The notes: generated by a model from the letters alone, not told the origin. Shown: positions 39,140-48,303, counted from the first letter of the stretch. The stretch: DNA of 64,000 nucleotides from Actinacidiphila acididurans (GCF_016918855.1 NZ_JADKYB010000004.1:372001-436000); one strand, 5' to 3'. Program-made: numbers and translations.

Positions 39140-40075
39140 TCAGTGCGCGATGCCGTCGATCAGCTCGCGCGCGCCCTGCCGCAGCAGCGCCACCGCGACC
39201 GAGGTGCCCAGCGTCGCCGGGTCGAGCCGGCCGGCCCACTCGTGGGCGTTGAGCACGGTCTTGCCGTCGGGAGTGAACACCGAGGCACGCAGCGAGAGCT
39301 CGCCGTTGCCCTCGGCGCGGGCGTAGCCGGCGATCGGCGAGTTGCAGTGGCCCTGCAGGACGTGCAGGAACATCCGCTCGGCGGTCGCCTCGCGGTGGGT
39401 GTCCGGGTCGCCGAGGCCGGAGACCGCCGCGATGAGGTCGTCATCCCCTTCGCGGCACTGGAGGGCGAGGATGCCGGCCCCGATCGGCGGCATCATCGTC
39501 TCGGGCGGGAGCACCTCGGTGATCGCGTCGGTACGGCCGATCCGCTCCAGCCCGGAGACCGCGAGCAGCAGTGCGTCGGCGTCGCCGGCCGCGAGCTTTT
39601 CCAGCCGGCGGTTGGCGTTGCCGCGCATCGGCACGCACTCCAGGTGCGGGTAGGACGCGGCGAGTTGCGCCTTGCGGCGCACCGAGGAGGTGCCGATCCG
39701 GGTGCCGGCCGGGAGCCGGTCCAGGCGCAGGCCGCCGGGGTGGACCAGGGCGTCGCGGATGTCGTCGCGCTTGAGGAAGGCGGCGAACATGGTGCCGGCC
39801 GGCAGCGGGCGGTCGGCGGGCACGTCCTTGACGCAGTGCACGGCGAGGTCGGCGTGGCCGGCCAGCAGCGCGGCGTCCACTTCCTTGGTGAACGCGCCCT
39901 TGCCCTCGACCTTGGACAGGTCGCCCATCCACTTGTCGCCGGTGGTCTTCACCGGTACGACCTCGGTGCGGACACCCGGGTGCAGCGCGCCCAGTTCGGC
40001 CCGCACCCGCTCGACCTGAGCCAGGGCCATGGGCGAGTCGCGGGAGACGATACGGATCAGTTCGGGCACCGACAT
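39140..40075 (-). CDS. hemC: Hydroxymethylbilane synthase paralogue
   Basis: 311 residues from ATG 40075 ([20 protein letters not shown]). The porphobilinogen deaminase fold is recognisable: [55 protein letters not shown], and a cysteine in [13 protein letters not shown] where the dipyrromethane cofactor would attach. HemC joins four porphobilinogen units in tetrapyrrole synthesis. Several motifs are looser than in the housekeeping enzyme (for example [10 protein letters not shown] instead of the usual TRxSxLA), and no other hem gene is nearby. It is therefore probably a second, divergent HemC. It is inserted between nusG and rplK. Confidence 0.85.
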   Translation of the reverse strand: MSVPELIRIVSRDSPMALAQVERVRAELGALHPGVRTEVVPVKTTGDKWMGDLSKVEGKGAFTKEVDAALLAGHADLAVHCVKDVPADRPLPAGTMFAAFLKRDDIRDALVHPGGLRLDRLPAGTRIGTSSVRRKAQLAASYPHLECVPMRGNANRRLEKLAAGDADALLLAVSGLERIGRTDAITEVLPPETMMPPIGAGILALQCREGDDDLIAAVSGLGDPDTHREATAERMFLHVLQGHCNSPIAGYARAEGNGELSLRASVFTPDGKTVLNAHEWAGRLDPATLGTSVAVALLRQGARELIDGIAH

Positions 40076-40201
40076 GCCCACCACGATAGCCGGTGCCGCT
40101 CGACGCTCCGCAGGGTGCCCCCCGGGCCCCGGTCGCGTAAAGCCCGGGTCTACGCGGGAAGAATTCTTGGCATGAACACTTCCCCTAGGGCCGGATCGCT
40201 T

Positions 40202-40217
40202 GCTACCAAGTGGTAGC
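40202..40217 (+). promoter_or_regulatory. Inverted repeat GCTACCA-AG-TGGTAGC before the esterase gene
   Basis: A perfect 7-bp inverted repeat with a 2-bp centre, 24 bp before the start codon and just before the ribosome site GGGAGG. Suitable for a repressor of the TetR/MarR/GntR type or a 5'-UTR hairpin. Confidence 0.4.
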
Positions 40218-40241
40218 CAGCTTTCCGCCCAGGGAGGTTCC

Positions 40242-41036
40242 GTGAGACTGACCAAGTCGTTATCAGCCCTCGCCACGCTGGTCTTCGCGATGGTGATCAG
40301 CCTGGTCCTGACCGGTCCGGCGCATGCGGCCGGGACCGCGTACGTCGCGCTCGGGGACTCGTACGCGGCCGGCAACGGCGCGGGGAACTACGACAGCGCC
40401 AGCGGCGACTGCCACCGCAGCTTCAGCGCGTACCCCTACCTGTGGAAGAACGCCCACTCGCCGTCCTCGTTCGCCGACACCGCGTGCTCCGGCGCGGTGA
40501 CCACGGACGTGACCAACAGCCAGCTCGGCCCGCTCAGCGCGTCCACCGGCCTGGTCTCGGTCACGATCGGCGGCAACGACGCGGGCTTCTCCGACGTCAT
40601 CACCACCTGCGTGACCGGCTCCGACACCACCTGCGTGAACCGGGTCGACCAGGCCGAGAGCTACGCCCAGAACACCCTCCCGGGCCGGCTGGACGCCACG
40701 TACAACGCGATCCGGGCCAAGGCGCCCAACGCCAAGGTGGTCGTCCTGGGCTACCCGCGGCTCTACACCCTGAACGTCTTCTGCATCGGCCTCAGCGACA
40801 CCAAGCACCGCAAGATCGACGAGGCCGCCGACGTCCTGGACAACGTGATCGCCACCCGCGCCGCCGCCCACGGCTTCACCTTCGGCGACGTGCGCAACAC
40901 CTTCAACGGCCACGAGCTCTGCTCGGGCGACGACTGGCTGCACTCCCTGGTCATCTCCCCGACCTGGGAGTCCTACCACCCCACCGCCACCGGCCACGCC
41001 AGCGGCTACTACCCCGTCCTCAACGCCAACAGCTGA
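40242..41036 (+). CDS. Secreted SGNH/GDSL esterase-lipase
   Basis: 264 residues from GTG 40242, with GGGAGG five to six bases upstream. Sec signal peptide: basic start ([10 protein letters not shown]), hydrophobic core, and cleavage after PAHA near residue 29. The mature enzyme begins with the GDSY block ([13 protein letters not shown]) holding the nucleophile Ser, then the GGND block ([10 protein letters not shown]), and ends with the catalytic His in [10 protein letters not shown]. Six cysteines suit three disulfides, as in the Streptomyces extracellular lipase family (S. rimosus type). It probably hydrolyses short- to medium-chain esters outside the cell. It lies, on the plus strand, inside the otherwise minus-strand secE-nusG-rplKA region. 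Confidence 0.9.
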   Translation: MRLTKSLSALATLVFAMVISLVLTGPAHAAGTAYVALGDSYAAGNGAGNYDSASGDCHRSFSAYPYLWKNAHSPSSFADTACSGAVTTDVTNSQLGPLSASTGLVSVTIGGNDAGFSDVITTCVTGSDTTCVNRVDQAESYAQNTLPGRLDATYNAIRAKAPNAKVVVLGYPRLYTLNVFCIGLSDTKHRKIDEAADVLDNVIATRAAAHGFTFGDVRNTFNGHELCSGDDWLHSLVISPTWESYHPTATGHASGYYPVLNANS

Positions 41037-41062
41037 GCGCGTCCCGAACGGAACCAGCACGA

Positions 41063-41106
41063 AAAGGGCCCCCGACCGACGGATGTCCGTCGGCCGGGGG
41101 CCCTTT
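41063..41106. terminator. Bidirectional terminator between esterase and nusG
   Basis: A 21-bp stem with one mismatch (AAAGGGCCCCCG... and ...CGGGGGCCCTTT) closed by a 2-nt centre, giving U-tracts on both strands. It ends the esterase gene and the secE-nusG transcript, confirming that rplKA is transcribed separately. Confidence 0.9.
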
Positions 41107-41149
41107 CGACGACCGGAAAGGCCGGAAAACCTGGTTCTTCCGGAGAAGC

Positions 41150-42016
41150 CTAGTTCTTCTGGATCTGGTCGAAGCTCAGCTCGACCGGGGTCTCGCGGCC
41201 GAAGATCTCGACCAGGCCCTTGACCTTCTTCGAGTCCGGGTTGATCTCGTTGATCGTGGCCTGGAGGGTGGCGAAGGGACCGTCGGTGACGGTGACCGAG
41301 TCGCCCACCTCGAAGTCCAGCACCTGGACCTCGACCTTGCGGGGGACCGCGGTGCCCTCGGCGATCGCGGCGGCCTCGGCAGCGGCCTCGACCTCGGGAG
41401 CGAGCATCTTGACGATCTCGTCCAGGGTCAGCGGGTACGGGTCGTACGCGTTGCCGACGAAGCCGGTGACGCCCGGCGTGTTGCGGACCACGCCCCACGA
41501 CTCGTTGGTCAGGTCCATGCGCACCAGGACGTATCCGGGCAGCTTGTTCTGCCGGATCGTCTTGCGGTCGCCGTTCTTGATCTGGACGACCTCTTCCTGG
41601 GGCACCTCGGCCTGGTAGATGTACTCCTCGACGTTCAGCGAGACGGCCCGCTGCTCCAGGTTGGACTTCACCCGGTTCTCGTAGCCGGCGTACGTGTGGA
41701 TCACGTACCACTCGCCGGGCAGAGACCGCAGCTCGTCGCGGAAAGCAGCCACCGGGTCCACGGCCTCGGCCGCGACGGCGCCTTCCTGCTCCCCCTCGTC
41801 GCCCTCGTCGTCCCCCTGCGCGACGTCGTCGTCGTCGGCGTGCACCGCCGCGCTCTCGGCCGGCTCACCGGCCGCGAGGTCGGCAGCCTCGGCCTCGTCG
41901 ACGTCGCCGTCGGCCGCATCCACGATGTCGAGCGCGGTGTCGTCGTCGTGTTCGTCCCGCGCGTCACGCACGGACTCGTCGGCGGCATCGGCGTCGTACA
42001 CGTTCGGGTCAGACAC
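41150..42016 (-). CDS. nusG: Transcription termination/antitermination factor NusG
   Basis: 288 residues from GTG 42016 ([20 protein letters not shown]). The first ~95 residues are an acidic Asp/Glu/Ala extension typical of actinomycetes. The NGN domain follows ([40 protein letters not shown]) and then the C-terminal KOW domain ([20 protein letters not shown]). It couples polymerase to Rho and to ribosomal S10. Follows secE after 70 bp. Confidence 0.98.
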   Translation of the reverse strand: MSDPNVYDADAADESVRDARDEHDDDTALDIVDAADGDVDEAEAADLAAGEPAESAAVHADDDDVAQGDDEGDEGEQEGAVAAEAVDPVAAFRDELRSLPGEWYVIHTYAGYENRVKSNLEQRAVSLNVEEYIYQAEVPQEEVVQIKNGDRKTIRQNKLPGYVLVRMDLTNESWGVVRNTPGVTGFVGNAYDPYPLTLDEIVKMLAPEVEAAAEAAAIAEGTAVPRKVEVQVLDFEVGDSVTVTDGPFATLQATINEINPDSKKVKGLVEIFGRETPVELSFDQIQKN

Positions 42017-42086
42017 GGTGCTGCTTCTTCCTGACTTCAGAGGTGGAACAAACGGTGGCGCCGCCTTCGGCGCCGCTCACCGCGGA

Positions 42087-42377
42087 TCAGCCGAAGACGG
42101 AGGAAACAAGCCTTGAGAATCCCCAGTCAACCAGACTCACGAACGCAATGACCGCCACCACGAACACGATCACCACAGTGGTGTAGGTAATGAGGTCGTT
42201 CCGGCTCGGCCAGACAACCTTGCGCAGCTCCGCGACAATCTGGCGGTAGAAAAGGGCAAGACGCCCGAGCGGGCCCTTCTTGCCGCGCTTGCCACCTCGG
42301 CGGGGCTTCTTCTCGGTCTCCGGGTCCTGAGTCGTTCCCGGCTCAGGGACGTCGATGGAGTCCGTGATCTCAGTCAC
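42087..42377 (-). CDS. secE: Preprotein translocase subunit SecE
   Basis: 96 residues from GTG 42377 (MTEITDSIDVPEPGTTQDPE). Short single-span form: acidic then basic N-terminus (KKPRRGGKRGKKG), amphipathic helix FYRQIVAELRKVVWPSRND and one membrane helix (TYTTVVIVFVVAVIAFVSLV). It clamps SecY. Directly downstream of tRNA-Trp, the usual actinobacterial arrangement. Confidence 0.98.
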   Translation of the reverse strand: MTEITDSIDVPEPGTTQDPETEKKPRRGGKRGKKGPLGRLALFYRQIVAELRKVVWPSRNDLITYTTVVIVFVVAVIAFVSLVDWGFSRLVSSVFG

Positions 42378-42471
42378 TCGTCCTCACCTGACTCCGGTCG
42401 TGGCCATGCCGCGCCCGTCGCGCGGTACGGCGAGTGCTTACCTACCCACATCCACCATTGGACGTGTGGAG

Positions 42472-42544
42472 CAGGGCCGGAGGGACTTGAACCCCCAACC
42501 ACTGGTTTTGGAGACCAGTGCTCTACCAATTGAGCTACGACCCT
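42472..42544 (-). tRNA. tRNA-Trp (CCA)
   Basis: 73 nt. Acceptor AGGGTCG pairs with CGGCCCT (one G-T pair), discriminator G, D-arm GCTC...GAGC, anticodon stem CTGGT/ACCAG with loop CTCCAAA (anticodon CCA), T-loop TTCAAGT. CCA is not encoded. About 95 bp upstream of secE and likely to be in the same region of transcription. Confidence 0.97.
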
Positions 42545-42653
42545 ATGCCGACTCCCCCAACGTACAGCAGGAGCTGCGGTTGGGAGGGCCACCGACCGAT
42601 GAGTGTACGTGAGCAACGGCCCCCCGTCGAACGCCTTGCGCCGCCAATTGCCG

Positions 42654-42684
42654 CGACCTCTGCCACGACCTCTGCCACGACCTC
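42654..42684. repeat. 12-bp tandem repeat upstream of the aminotransferase gene
   Basis: CGACCTCTGCCA occurs twice in tandem, followed by a partial third copy CGACCTC. It is noncoding on the evidence here. Confidence 0.6.
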
Positions 42685-42757
42685 CGGCCGAGGACCGTCC
42701 GCGGCGGTTCCGGAAACCGCGGTGCCGGGGGTCCGCGAGGTCTGGGAGCATGCAGTC

Positions 42758-43996
42758 ATGAGCGCAGCAACCCCCTCCGTCACGTCACCGACCCAGCGGC
42801 GGGTGTCCGCCCGCGTCGGGTCGATCTCCGAGTCGGCCACCCTGGCCGTCGACGCCAAGGCCAAGGCCCTCAAGGCCGCCGGGCGCCCGGTCATCGGCTT
42901 CGGCGCCGGCGAGCCCGACTTCCCCACGCCCGACTACATCGTCGAGGCCGCGGTCGAGGCGTGCCGCACGACCCGGTTCCACCGCTACACCCCGGCCGGC
43001 GGCCTCCCCGAGCTGAAGGCCGCCATCGCCGCCAAGACCCTGCGCGACTCCGGCTACGAGGTGGACGCCTCGCAGGTGCTGGTCACCAACGGCGGCAAGC
43101 AGGCCATCTACGAGGCGTTCGCCGCCATCCTGGACCCGGGTGACGAGGTCATCGTGCCCGCGCCGTACTGGACCACGTACCCCGAGTCGATCCGGCTCGC
43201 CGGCGGCGTCCCGGTGGAGGTCGTCGCGGACGAGACGACCGGCTACCGGGTCTCCGTGGAGCAGTTGGAGGCGGCCCGCACCGAGCGCACCAAGGTGCTG
43301 CTGTTCGTCTCGCCGTCCAACCCGACCGGCGCGGTCTACAGCGAGGCCGAGTCCGAGGCGATCGGCCGCTGGGCCGTCGAGCACGGCCTGTGGGTGCTCA
43401 CCGACGAGATCTACGAGCACCTGGTGTACGGCGACGCCGCCTTCACCTCGCTGCCGGCGATCGTCCCCGAGCTGCGCGACAAGTGCGTCGTCGTCAACGG
43501 CGTGGCCAAGACGTACGCCATGACCGGCTGGCGGGTCGGGTGGATCGTCGGCCCCCAGGACGTGGTCAAGGCCGCCACCAACCTCCAGTCGCACGCCACC
43601 TCCAATGTGGCGAACGTCTCGCAGGCCGCCGCCCTCGCCGCGGTCTCCGGCAGCCTGGAGGCGGTCGCGGCGATGCGTACCGCCTTCGACCGGCGCCGCC
43701 GCACCATCGTGCGGATGCTCAACGAGATCGACGGTGTGCTGTGCCCCACTCCCGAGGGCGCCTTTTACGCCTACCCGTCGGTCAAGGCGCTGCTCGGCAA
43801 GGAGATCCGCGGCAAGCGCCCGCAGACCTCCATGGAACTGGCCGCCCTGATCCTGGACGAGGCCGAGGTCGCGGTGGTCCCCGGTGAGGCCTTCGGCACC
43901 CCCGGCTACCTGCGGCTTTCCTACGCGCTGGGCGACGAGGACCTGGCCGAGGGCGTCTCCCGGCTGCAGAAGCTGCTGGGTGAGGCATCCCACTGA
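42758..43996 (+). CDS. Pyridoxal phosphate aminotransferase (aspartate aminotransferase type)
   Basis: 412 residues from ATG 42758 ([20 protein letters not shown]). Fold-type I class I/II aminotransferase: [12 protein letters not shown] at ~48-59, [11 protein letters not shown], the aromatic/tyrosine block [28 protein letters not shown] and the PLP lysine K251 in [14 protein letters not shown], followed by [10 protein letters not shown] near the C-terminus. It interconverts aspartate and oxaloacetate, with possible prephenate or related activity. In S. coelicolor the aspC-type gene sits at this place next to secE. Confidence 0.95.
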   Translation: MSAATPSVTSPTQRRVSARVGSISESATLAVDAKAKALKAAGRPVIGFGAGEPDFPTPDYIVEAAVEACRTTRFHRYTPAGGLPELKAAIAAKTLRDSGYEVDASQVLVTNGGKQAIYEAFAAILDPGDEVIVPAPYWTTYPESIRLAGGVPVEVVADETTGYRVSVEQLEAARTERTKVLLFVSPSNPTGAVYSEAESEAIGRWAVEHGLWVLTDEIYEHLVYGDAAFTSLPAIVPELRDKCVVVNGVAKTYAMTGWRVGWIVGPQDVVKAATNLQSHATSNVANVSQAAALAAVSGSLEAVAAMRTAFDRRRRTIVRMLNEIDGVLCPTPEGAFYAYPSVKALLGKEIRGKRPQTSMELAALILDEAEVAVVPGEAFGTPGYLRLSYALGDEDLAEGVSRLQKLLGEASH

Positions 43997-44136
43997 CGTC
44001 TGCCTGACCGGGGCCGTACGGCGGGCGCCCGGCGCCCGTACCCTCGACCTGTACATCCCACCCACAGCAGTTCGGTCAAGCCCCCGTTCGGTGAAAGCGC
44101 TACCGGGCGGGGGCCGTCGTACAGCAGGATCAGTAA

Positions 44137-45168
44137 ATGGCACGCGAGGCACCCCCGCGGGCCCGGGACATCCGGCGCCTGCCCAAGGCACATCTGCATC
44201 TGCACTTCACCGGGTCGATGCGGCCCGCCACCCTGCTGGAACTGGCCGACCGGCACGGGGTCCACCTGCCCGAGGCGCTGACCTCGGGCCGGCCGCCGAG
44301 CCTGCGCGCCACCGACGAGCGCGGCTGGTTCCGCTTCCAGCGGCTGTACGACATCGCCCGCTCGTGCCTGCGCACCCCGGAGGACATCCAGCGGCTGGTC
44401 CGCGAGGCCGCCGAGGAGGATGCCCAGGACGGCTCCGGCTGGCTGGAGATCCAGGTCGACCCCACCTCGTACGCGCCCCGGCTGGGCGGGCTGATCCCCA
44501 CCATGGAGATCATCCTCGATGCTGTGCGGACCGCCTCCCGCGACACCGGGGTGGGCATGGCGGTGATCGTGGCCGCCAACCGCATGAAGCACCCCCTGGA
44601 CGCCCGTACCCTGGCCCGACTCGCGGTCCGCTACCAGGACCAAGGGGTCGTCGGCTTCGGGCTGTCCAACGACGAACGCCGCGGTCTGGCCCGCGACTTC
44701 GACCGGGCCTTCGCCATCGCCCGTGAAGGGGGCCTGCTGGCCGCCCCGCACGGCGGCGAACTCTCCGGCCCGGCCAGCGTCCGCGACTGCCTGGACGACC
44801 TGCACGCGCAGCGGATCGGCCACGGAGTGCGGGCCGCCGAGGACCCCCGGCTCCTGCGCCGGCTCGCCGACAAGGGCGTCACCTGCGAGGTCTGCCCCGC
44901 CTCCAACGTCGCCCTCGGCGTCTACGACAAGCCCGAGGAGGTCCCCCTGCGCACCCTCTTCGACGCCGGCGTCCCCCTCGCCCTCGGCGCGGACGACCCC
45001 CTCCTCTTCGGCTCCCGCCTGGCGGCGCAGTACGGGATCGCTCGGGACACCCATTGCTTCACCGACGAGGAACTCGCCGAACTCGCCCGGCAGTCGGTGC
45101 GGGGCTCCCGCGCCCCGGCCGCGGTACGGGATCGCCTGCTGGCGGGCATCGACGAGTGGGTGGCCTGA
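44137..45168 (+). CDS. add: Adenosine deaminase
   Basis: 343 residues from ATG 44137 (MAREAPPRARDIRRLPKAHL). Zinc amidohydrolase motifs: HLHLHFTG at ~19-26 (two His ligands), APHGGELSGP (His and catalytic Glu), RIGHGVRA (His) and LGADDPLLFGS (Asp ligand plus Asp). It converts adenosine to inosine in purine salvage. The HLHLHFTGS start motif differs from the textbook HLHLDG, a variation seen in Streptomyces homologues. Convergent with murB. Confidence 0.92.
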   Translation: MAREAPPRARDIRRLPKAHLHLHFTGSMRPATLLELADRHGVHLPEALTSGRPPSLRATDERGWFRFQRLYDIARSCLRTPEDIQRLVREAAEEDAQDGSGWLEIQVDPTSYAPRLGGLIPTMEIILDAVRTASRDTGVGMAVIVAANRMKHPLDARTLARLAVRYQDQGVVGFGLSNDERRGLARDFDRAFAIAREGGLLAAPHGGELSGPASVRDCLDDLHAQRIGHGVRAAEDPRLLRRLADKGVTCEVCPASNVALGVYDKPEEVPLRTLFDAGVPLALGADDPLLFGSRLAAQYGIARDTHCFTDEELAELARQSVRGSRAPAAVRDRLLAGIDEWVA

Positions 45169-45176
45169 ACGGTCGG

Positions 45177-45218
45177 GGGTTCGCCCGGAGTACCTAAAGG
45201 GGCGCTCCCGGCGAACCC
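45177..45218. terminator. Bidirectional terminator between add and murB
   Basis: A 14-bp stem with one mismatch (GGGTTCGCCCGGAG / CTCCCGGCGAACCC) around a 14-nt loop, in a 56-bp gap between convergent genes. Confidence 0.7.
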
Positions 45219-45224
45219 TTCGCC

Positions 45225-46280
45225 CTAGAGGCTGACCCCCACCATCACCGGCTCGTTGACCAGGGTCACCCCGAACGCCTCGCGGACCCCGTCCCGTACT
45301 TCCCGGGCGAGCGCCAGCAGGTCGGAGGTGGTGGCCGTACCCCGATTGGTCAGGGCGAGGGTGTGCTTGGTGGAGATGCGGGCCGGCCCGGAGCCGTACC
45401 CCTTGGTGAAGCCGGCCTTGTCGATGAGCCAGGCGGCAGACGTCTTCGTGCGGTTCTCGCCGTCCGGGTAGGCGGGGGGCGCCACGTCCGGGCCGAGCCG
45501 CTCGCGCGCCCGGGCGAGGAAGGCGGCGTACGCGGCAGCGTCCAGCACCGGGTTGGTGAAGAAGGAGCCGGCCGACCAGGTGTCGTGGTCGGCAGGGTCG
45601 AGCACCATGCCCTTGCCGGCTCGCAGCGCCAGTACGGTCTCGCGGGCCTTGGCGAGCGGTACGCGGTCGCCGGGCTCGACGCCCAGCGCGCGGGCGGTCT
45701 CGGCGTATTTCACGGGCCCGGACAGCCCGCCGGCGTCCTCCAGCCCGAACCGCACCCGCAGCACGACGTAGCGCGCCGGGTCCGCCTTGAAGCGGCTGCC
45801 GCGGTAGGTGAAGGCGCAGGCGGCGTTGTCCAGCGTCACCACCTCGCCGGCCCGCCGGTCGTAGGCGACGACCTCGGTGATCGTGCCGGCCACTTCCTGG
45901 CCGTACGCCCCGACGTTCTGGATGGGTGTGGCGCCGGCCGAGCCGGGGATGCCGGCCAGGCACTCGACGCCGGCCAGGCCGGCCCGTACGGTCTCGGCGA
46001 CGGCGTCCGTCCACACCTCGCCCGCGGCCAGTTCCAGCCGGGTGCCGCGCAGGTCCACCCCGCGGGTGGCGATCCGTACCGCGGTGCCGGCGAAGCCCTC
46101 GTCGCCGATCACCAGGTTGCTGCCGCCGCCGACGAGCAGCACCGGCTCGCCGCGGTGGTCGGCGTCACGGACCGTCGCGACGAGTTCCTCGTCGGTGGTC
46201 ACCGTCACCAGACGGTCGGCGGGTCCGCCGAGCCGGAAGGTGGTCAGGGGGGCCAGCGGTCCGTTCGTCGTCACGTGCAC
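45225..46280 (-). CDS. murB: UDP-N-acetylmuramate dehydrogenase MurB, type I
   Basis: 351 residues from GTG 46280 (MHVTTNGPLAPLTTFRLGGP). FAD/NADPH enzyme that reduces UDP-GlcNAc-enolpyruvate to UDP-MurNAc in peptidoglycan synthesis. FAD site VLLVGGGSNLVIGDEGF and GIPGSAGATPIQNVGAYGQE; catalytic Ser in WSAGSFFTNPV; Glu in LVNEPVMVGV at the C-terminus. Normal length for type I. The TetR gene lies upstream on the same strand, 41 bp away. Confidence 0.97.
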   Translation of the reverse strand: MHVTTNGPLAPLTTFRLGGPADRLVTVTTDEELVATVRDADHRGEPVLLVGGGSNLVIGDEGFAGTAVRIATRGVDLRGTRLELAAGEVWTDAVAETVRAGLAGVECLAGIPGSAGATPIQNVGAYGQEVAGTITEVVAYDRRAGEVVTLDNAACAFTYRGSRFKADPARYVVLRVRFGLEDAGGLSGPVKYAETARALGVEPGDRVPLAKARETVLALRAGKGMVLDPADHDTWSAGSFFTNPVLDAAAYAAFLARARERLGPDVAPPAYPDGENRTKTSAAWLIDKAGFTKGYGSGPARISTKHTLALTNRGTATTSDLLALAREVRDGVREAFGVTLVNEPVMVGVSL

Positions 46281-46321
46281 GCAGTCACCTTAACTTCCGG
46301 GCGCGCGACGACCCCGGCGGG

Positions 46322-46876
46322 CTACTTCGGGCGGGCGCCCTCGTAGATGCCCTGCCACAGCCGGTGGCCGGCCGGGAAGCCCAGCGAGACGAGGGTGTTG
46401 ATCAGCATCCCGTACGCGAGGAACTCCGTGGCCTCGCCGTCGTCACCGCCGAGCTCCAGCAGGACGGTGTCCCACAGCTCCTCCCAGCCCTTGCGGATCG
46501 CCGTGCCGAACTCGTGGTCCCCCGTCGCCTCCGCGGCGGCCACGGCGGCGTACATCTGCATCTGCATCAGCAGCGGCTCGCGGTCCTCGTGCAGCATCCT
46601 CTGGTACGCCCGGGCCATCGCCGTCAGCTTCTCCTCCGGCGGCAGTCCGGCGGTGGCGTCCTCGAACACCTGCCGGGTCTGCTCCAGACATCGTTCCGCG
46701 GCGGCCAGGAAGATGGCCTGCTTGTTGGGGAACAGCCGGAACAGGTACGGCTGCGACACCCCCACCCGGCGCGCGATCGACTCGGTGGTCGTCCCGCTGT
46801 ACCCCCCGTGGGCGAACTCGCTCAGCGCGGCGCGGATGGCACTCTCCCGCCGCTCGTCTGCGCTCATCCTGACCAT
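46322..46876 (-). CDS. TetR family transcriptional regulator
   Basis: 184 residues from ATG 46876 (MVRMSADERRESAIRAALSE); ATG 46867 is also possible. The N-terminal helix-turn-helix is clear (YSGTTTESIARRVGVSQPYL FRLFPNKQAIF); the C-terminal ligand domain is not assignable. The ATG lies 7 nt after a -10 box, so the message is probably leaderless. The promoter itself holds an inverted repeat TTGAC...GTCAA, suggesting autoregulation. Neighbours (murB on one side, MaoC dehydratases on the other) do not identify its target. Confidence 0.92.
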   Translation of the reverse strand: MVRMSADERRESAIRAALSEFAHGGYSGTTTESIARRVGVSQPYLFRLFPNKQAIFLAAAERCLEQTRQVFEDATAGLPPEEKLTAMARAYQRMLHEDREPLLMQMQMYAAVAAAEATGDHEFGTAIRKGWEELWDTVLLELGGDDGEATEFLAYGMLINTLVSLGFPAGHRLWQGIYEGARPK

Positions 46877-46883
46877 GACACGC

Positions 46884-46913
46884 AAGTTATTGACTCATCA
46901 CTATGCATGTCAA
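46884..46913 (-). promoter_or_regulatory. TetR gene promoter with [11 protein letters not shown] inverted repeat
   Basis: On the minus strand, -35 TTGACA (46908-46913), an 18-bp spacer and -10 TAACTT (46884-46889), then 7 bp to the ATG. The spacer ends form TTGAC...GTCAA, a possible autoregulatory site. Confidence 0.75.
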
Positions 46914-46946
46914 GGTCACTCCGGGACCAGGCCAGGAACGGAGAAA

Positions 46947-46977
46947 CCCGCACCCCGGGATGCGTCCGGGGTGCGGG
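46947..46977 (-). terminator. Terminator of the MaoC dehydratase pair
   Basis: A perfect 12-bp stem (CCCGCACCCCGG / CCGGGGTGCGGG) with a 7-nt loop, followed on the minus strand by TTTCTCC, about 60 bp after the last dehydratase stop. Confidence 0.8.
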
Positions 46978-47037
46978 CGGGAGGTGCTGAAGCGCCGGGG
47001 CGTCGGGCCGCCGGGCCGCCGCGCCGTCGGGTCGGCC

Positions 47038-47466
47038 TCAGGGCAGGCGGACCACCGCGCGGGCCATGCCGAGGATCTTCTGGCCGGCGGAGGTGGCCAT
47101 CAGGTCGACGCGGACCAGGTTGTCGTCGAGCTTGGCCGCGACCTTGGCGCCGACCTCGATCACGGCGCCCTGGCCGTCGTCGGGGACGACCACGGGCTTG
47201 GTGAACCGCACCCCGTACTCGACCACGGCACCCGGGTCACCGGCCCAGTCGGTGACGACGCGGATCGCGGAGGCCATGGTGAACATGCCGTGCGCGATCA
47301 CGTCGGGCAGGCCGACCTCGCGGGCGAATCGCTCGTTCCAGTGAATCGGGTTGAAGTCGCCGGACGCGCCGGCGTACCGCACCAGGGTCGCCCGCTCCAC
47401 CGGGAAGACCTGCGCGGGCAGTTCGGTGCCGACCTCGACGTCCTCGTACGCGATGCTCGCCGCCAT
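47038..47466 (-). CDS. MaoC-like (3R)-hydroxyacyl dehydratase, HadB-type
   Basis: 142 residues from ATG 47466 (MAASIAYEDVEVGTELPAQV). Single hot-dog domain with the hydratase-2 motif: YAGASGDFNPIHWNERFARE, where Asp and His are the catalytic pair, then GLPDVIAHGMFTMA. In mycobacteria HadB pairs with HadA or HadC to dehydrate beta-hydroxyacyl-ACP in fatty-acid synthase II. Its start overlaps the stop of the upstream gene (TAATG), so the two proteins are probably made in equal amounts as a heterodimer. Confidence 0.88.
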   Translation of the reverse strand: MAASIAYEDVEVGTELPAQVFPVERATLVRYAGASGDFNPIHWNERFAREVGLPDVIAHGMFTMASAIRVVTDWAGDPGAVVEYGVRFTKPVVVPDDGQGAVIEVGAKVAAKLDDNLVRVDLMATSAGQKILGMARAVVRLP

Positions 47467-47990
47467 TACGCCTCGCCTCCGGTGGCCTGAACCTTCTCCG
47501 GCTTCTCCGCCTTCTCCGCCTGGTCGGCCTCCTCGGACTCCTTGGGGTCCGCCGCGCGGGCGACCAGCTTGGTGAGGGCGGTGACCACGTGCTCGCCGGT
47601 CTCGTCGTACACCTCGCCCCGGATGTCCAGCACCTCGTTGCCGGCCAGCGACTTGATCGCCTCGATGGTGGAGGTGACGGTGAGCCGGTCGCCGGCCCGC
47701 AGCGGCCGGGAGTAGGTGAAGCGCTGGTCGCCGTGCACCACCCGGCTGTAGTCGAGCCCGAGTTCGGGGTCGGTGATCACGACTTCCGCCGCCTTGTACG
47801 TGATGGCGAAGGCGAAGGTGGGCGGCGCGATCACGTCCGGGTGCCCCAGTGCCTTGGCCGCGTCCGGGTCGGTGTACGCCGGATTCCGGTCCCCGACCGC
47901 CTCGGCGAATTCGCGGATCTTCTCCCGGCCCACCTCATAGGGCGTGGTGGGCGGATAACTGCGCCCGACGAGGGACTGGTCAAGGGCCAT
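47466..47990 (-). CDS. MaoC-like dehydratase N-terminal domain protein, HadA/HadC-type
   Basis: 174 residues from ATG 47990 (MALDQSLVGRSYPPTTPYEV). Hot-dog fold resembling the non-catalytic partner of HadB: EKIREFAEAVGDRNPAYTDP, VIAPPTFAFAIT, VVHGDQRFTYSRPLRAGDRL. It lacks the D-x(4)-H catalytic pair of its neighbour. The final ~25 residues are a charged Glu/Lys/Ala tail. Overlaps the HadB-like gene by one base. Role in acyl-ACP dehydration is inferred from mycobacterial HadAB/HadBC. Confidence 0.85.
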   Translation of the reverse strand: MALDQSLVGRSYPPTTPYEVGREKIREFAEAVGDRNPAYTDPDAAKALGHPDVIAPPTFAFAITYKAAEVVITDPELGLDYSRVVHGDQRFTYSRPLRAGDRLTVTSTIEAIKSLAGNEVLDIRGEVYDETGEHVVTALTKLVARAADPKESEEADQAEKAEKPEKVQATGGEA

Positions 47991-48184
47991 CGGCACCTCC
48001 GGTGCGGTTGTCCGGTCTCCGGTACGGTCCGCCACGGTTCCGCGCCGACGCGTACACGTCGTGTACGCCGGACGACCGGGGTACGTGCTGCGCGGGACGA
48101 AGCGGTAGGGAGAAGCAGGAGGAAGCTGGGTGCGGCCGGGCGCGGCGGGGCCGCCTACCGGACCGCGGGCGGTGATACGCCGCA

Positions 48185-48216
48185 AGGCCGTCCCCGGCGC
48201 ATGTCGGGAACGGCCT
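48185..48216 (-). terminator. Hairpin downstream of rpmG
   Basis: AGGCCGTCCC pairs with GGGAACGGCCT (one bulge/mismatch), 88 bp after the rpmG stop. No clear U-run. Confidence 0.5.
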
Positions 48217-48303
48217 CGCGGTGAAACGGATGCGGTCGTGGCCTGCGGCCCGCTGCGAGCGGGGCGGCCGCGACGACGCGGACCGCGGACGGGCAGAGCC
48301 TCG

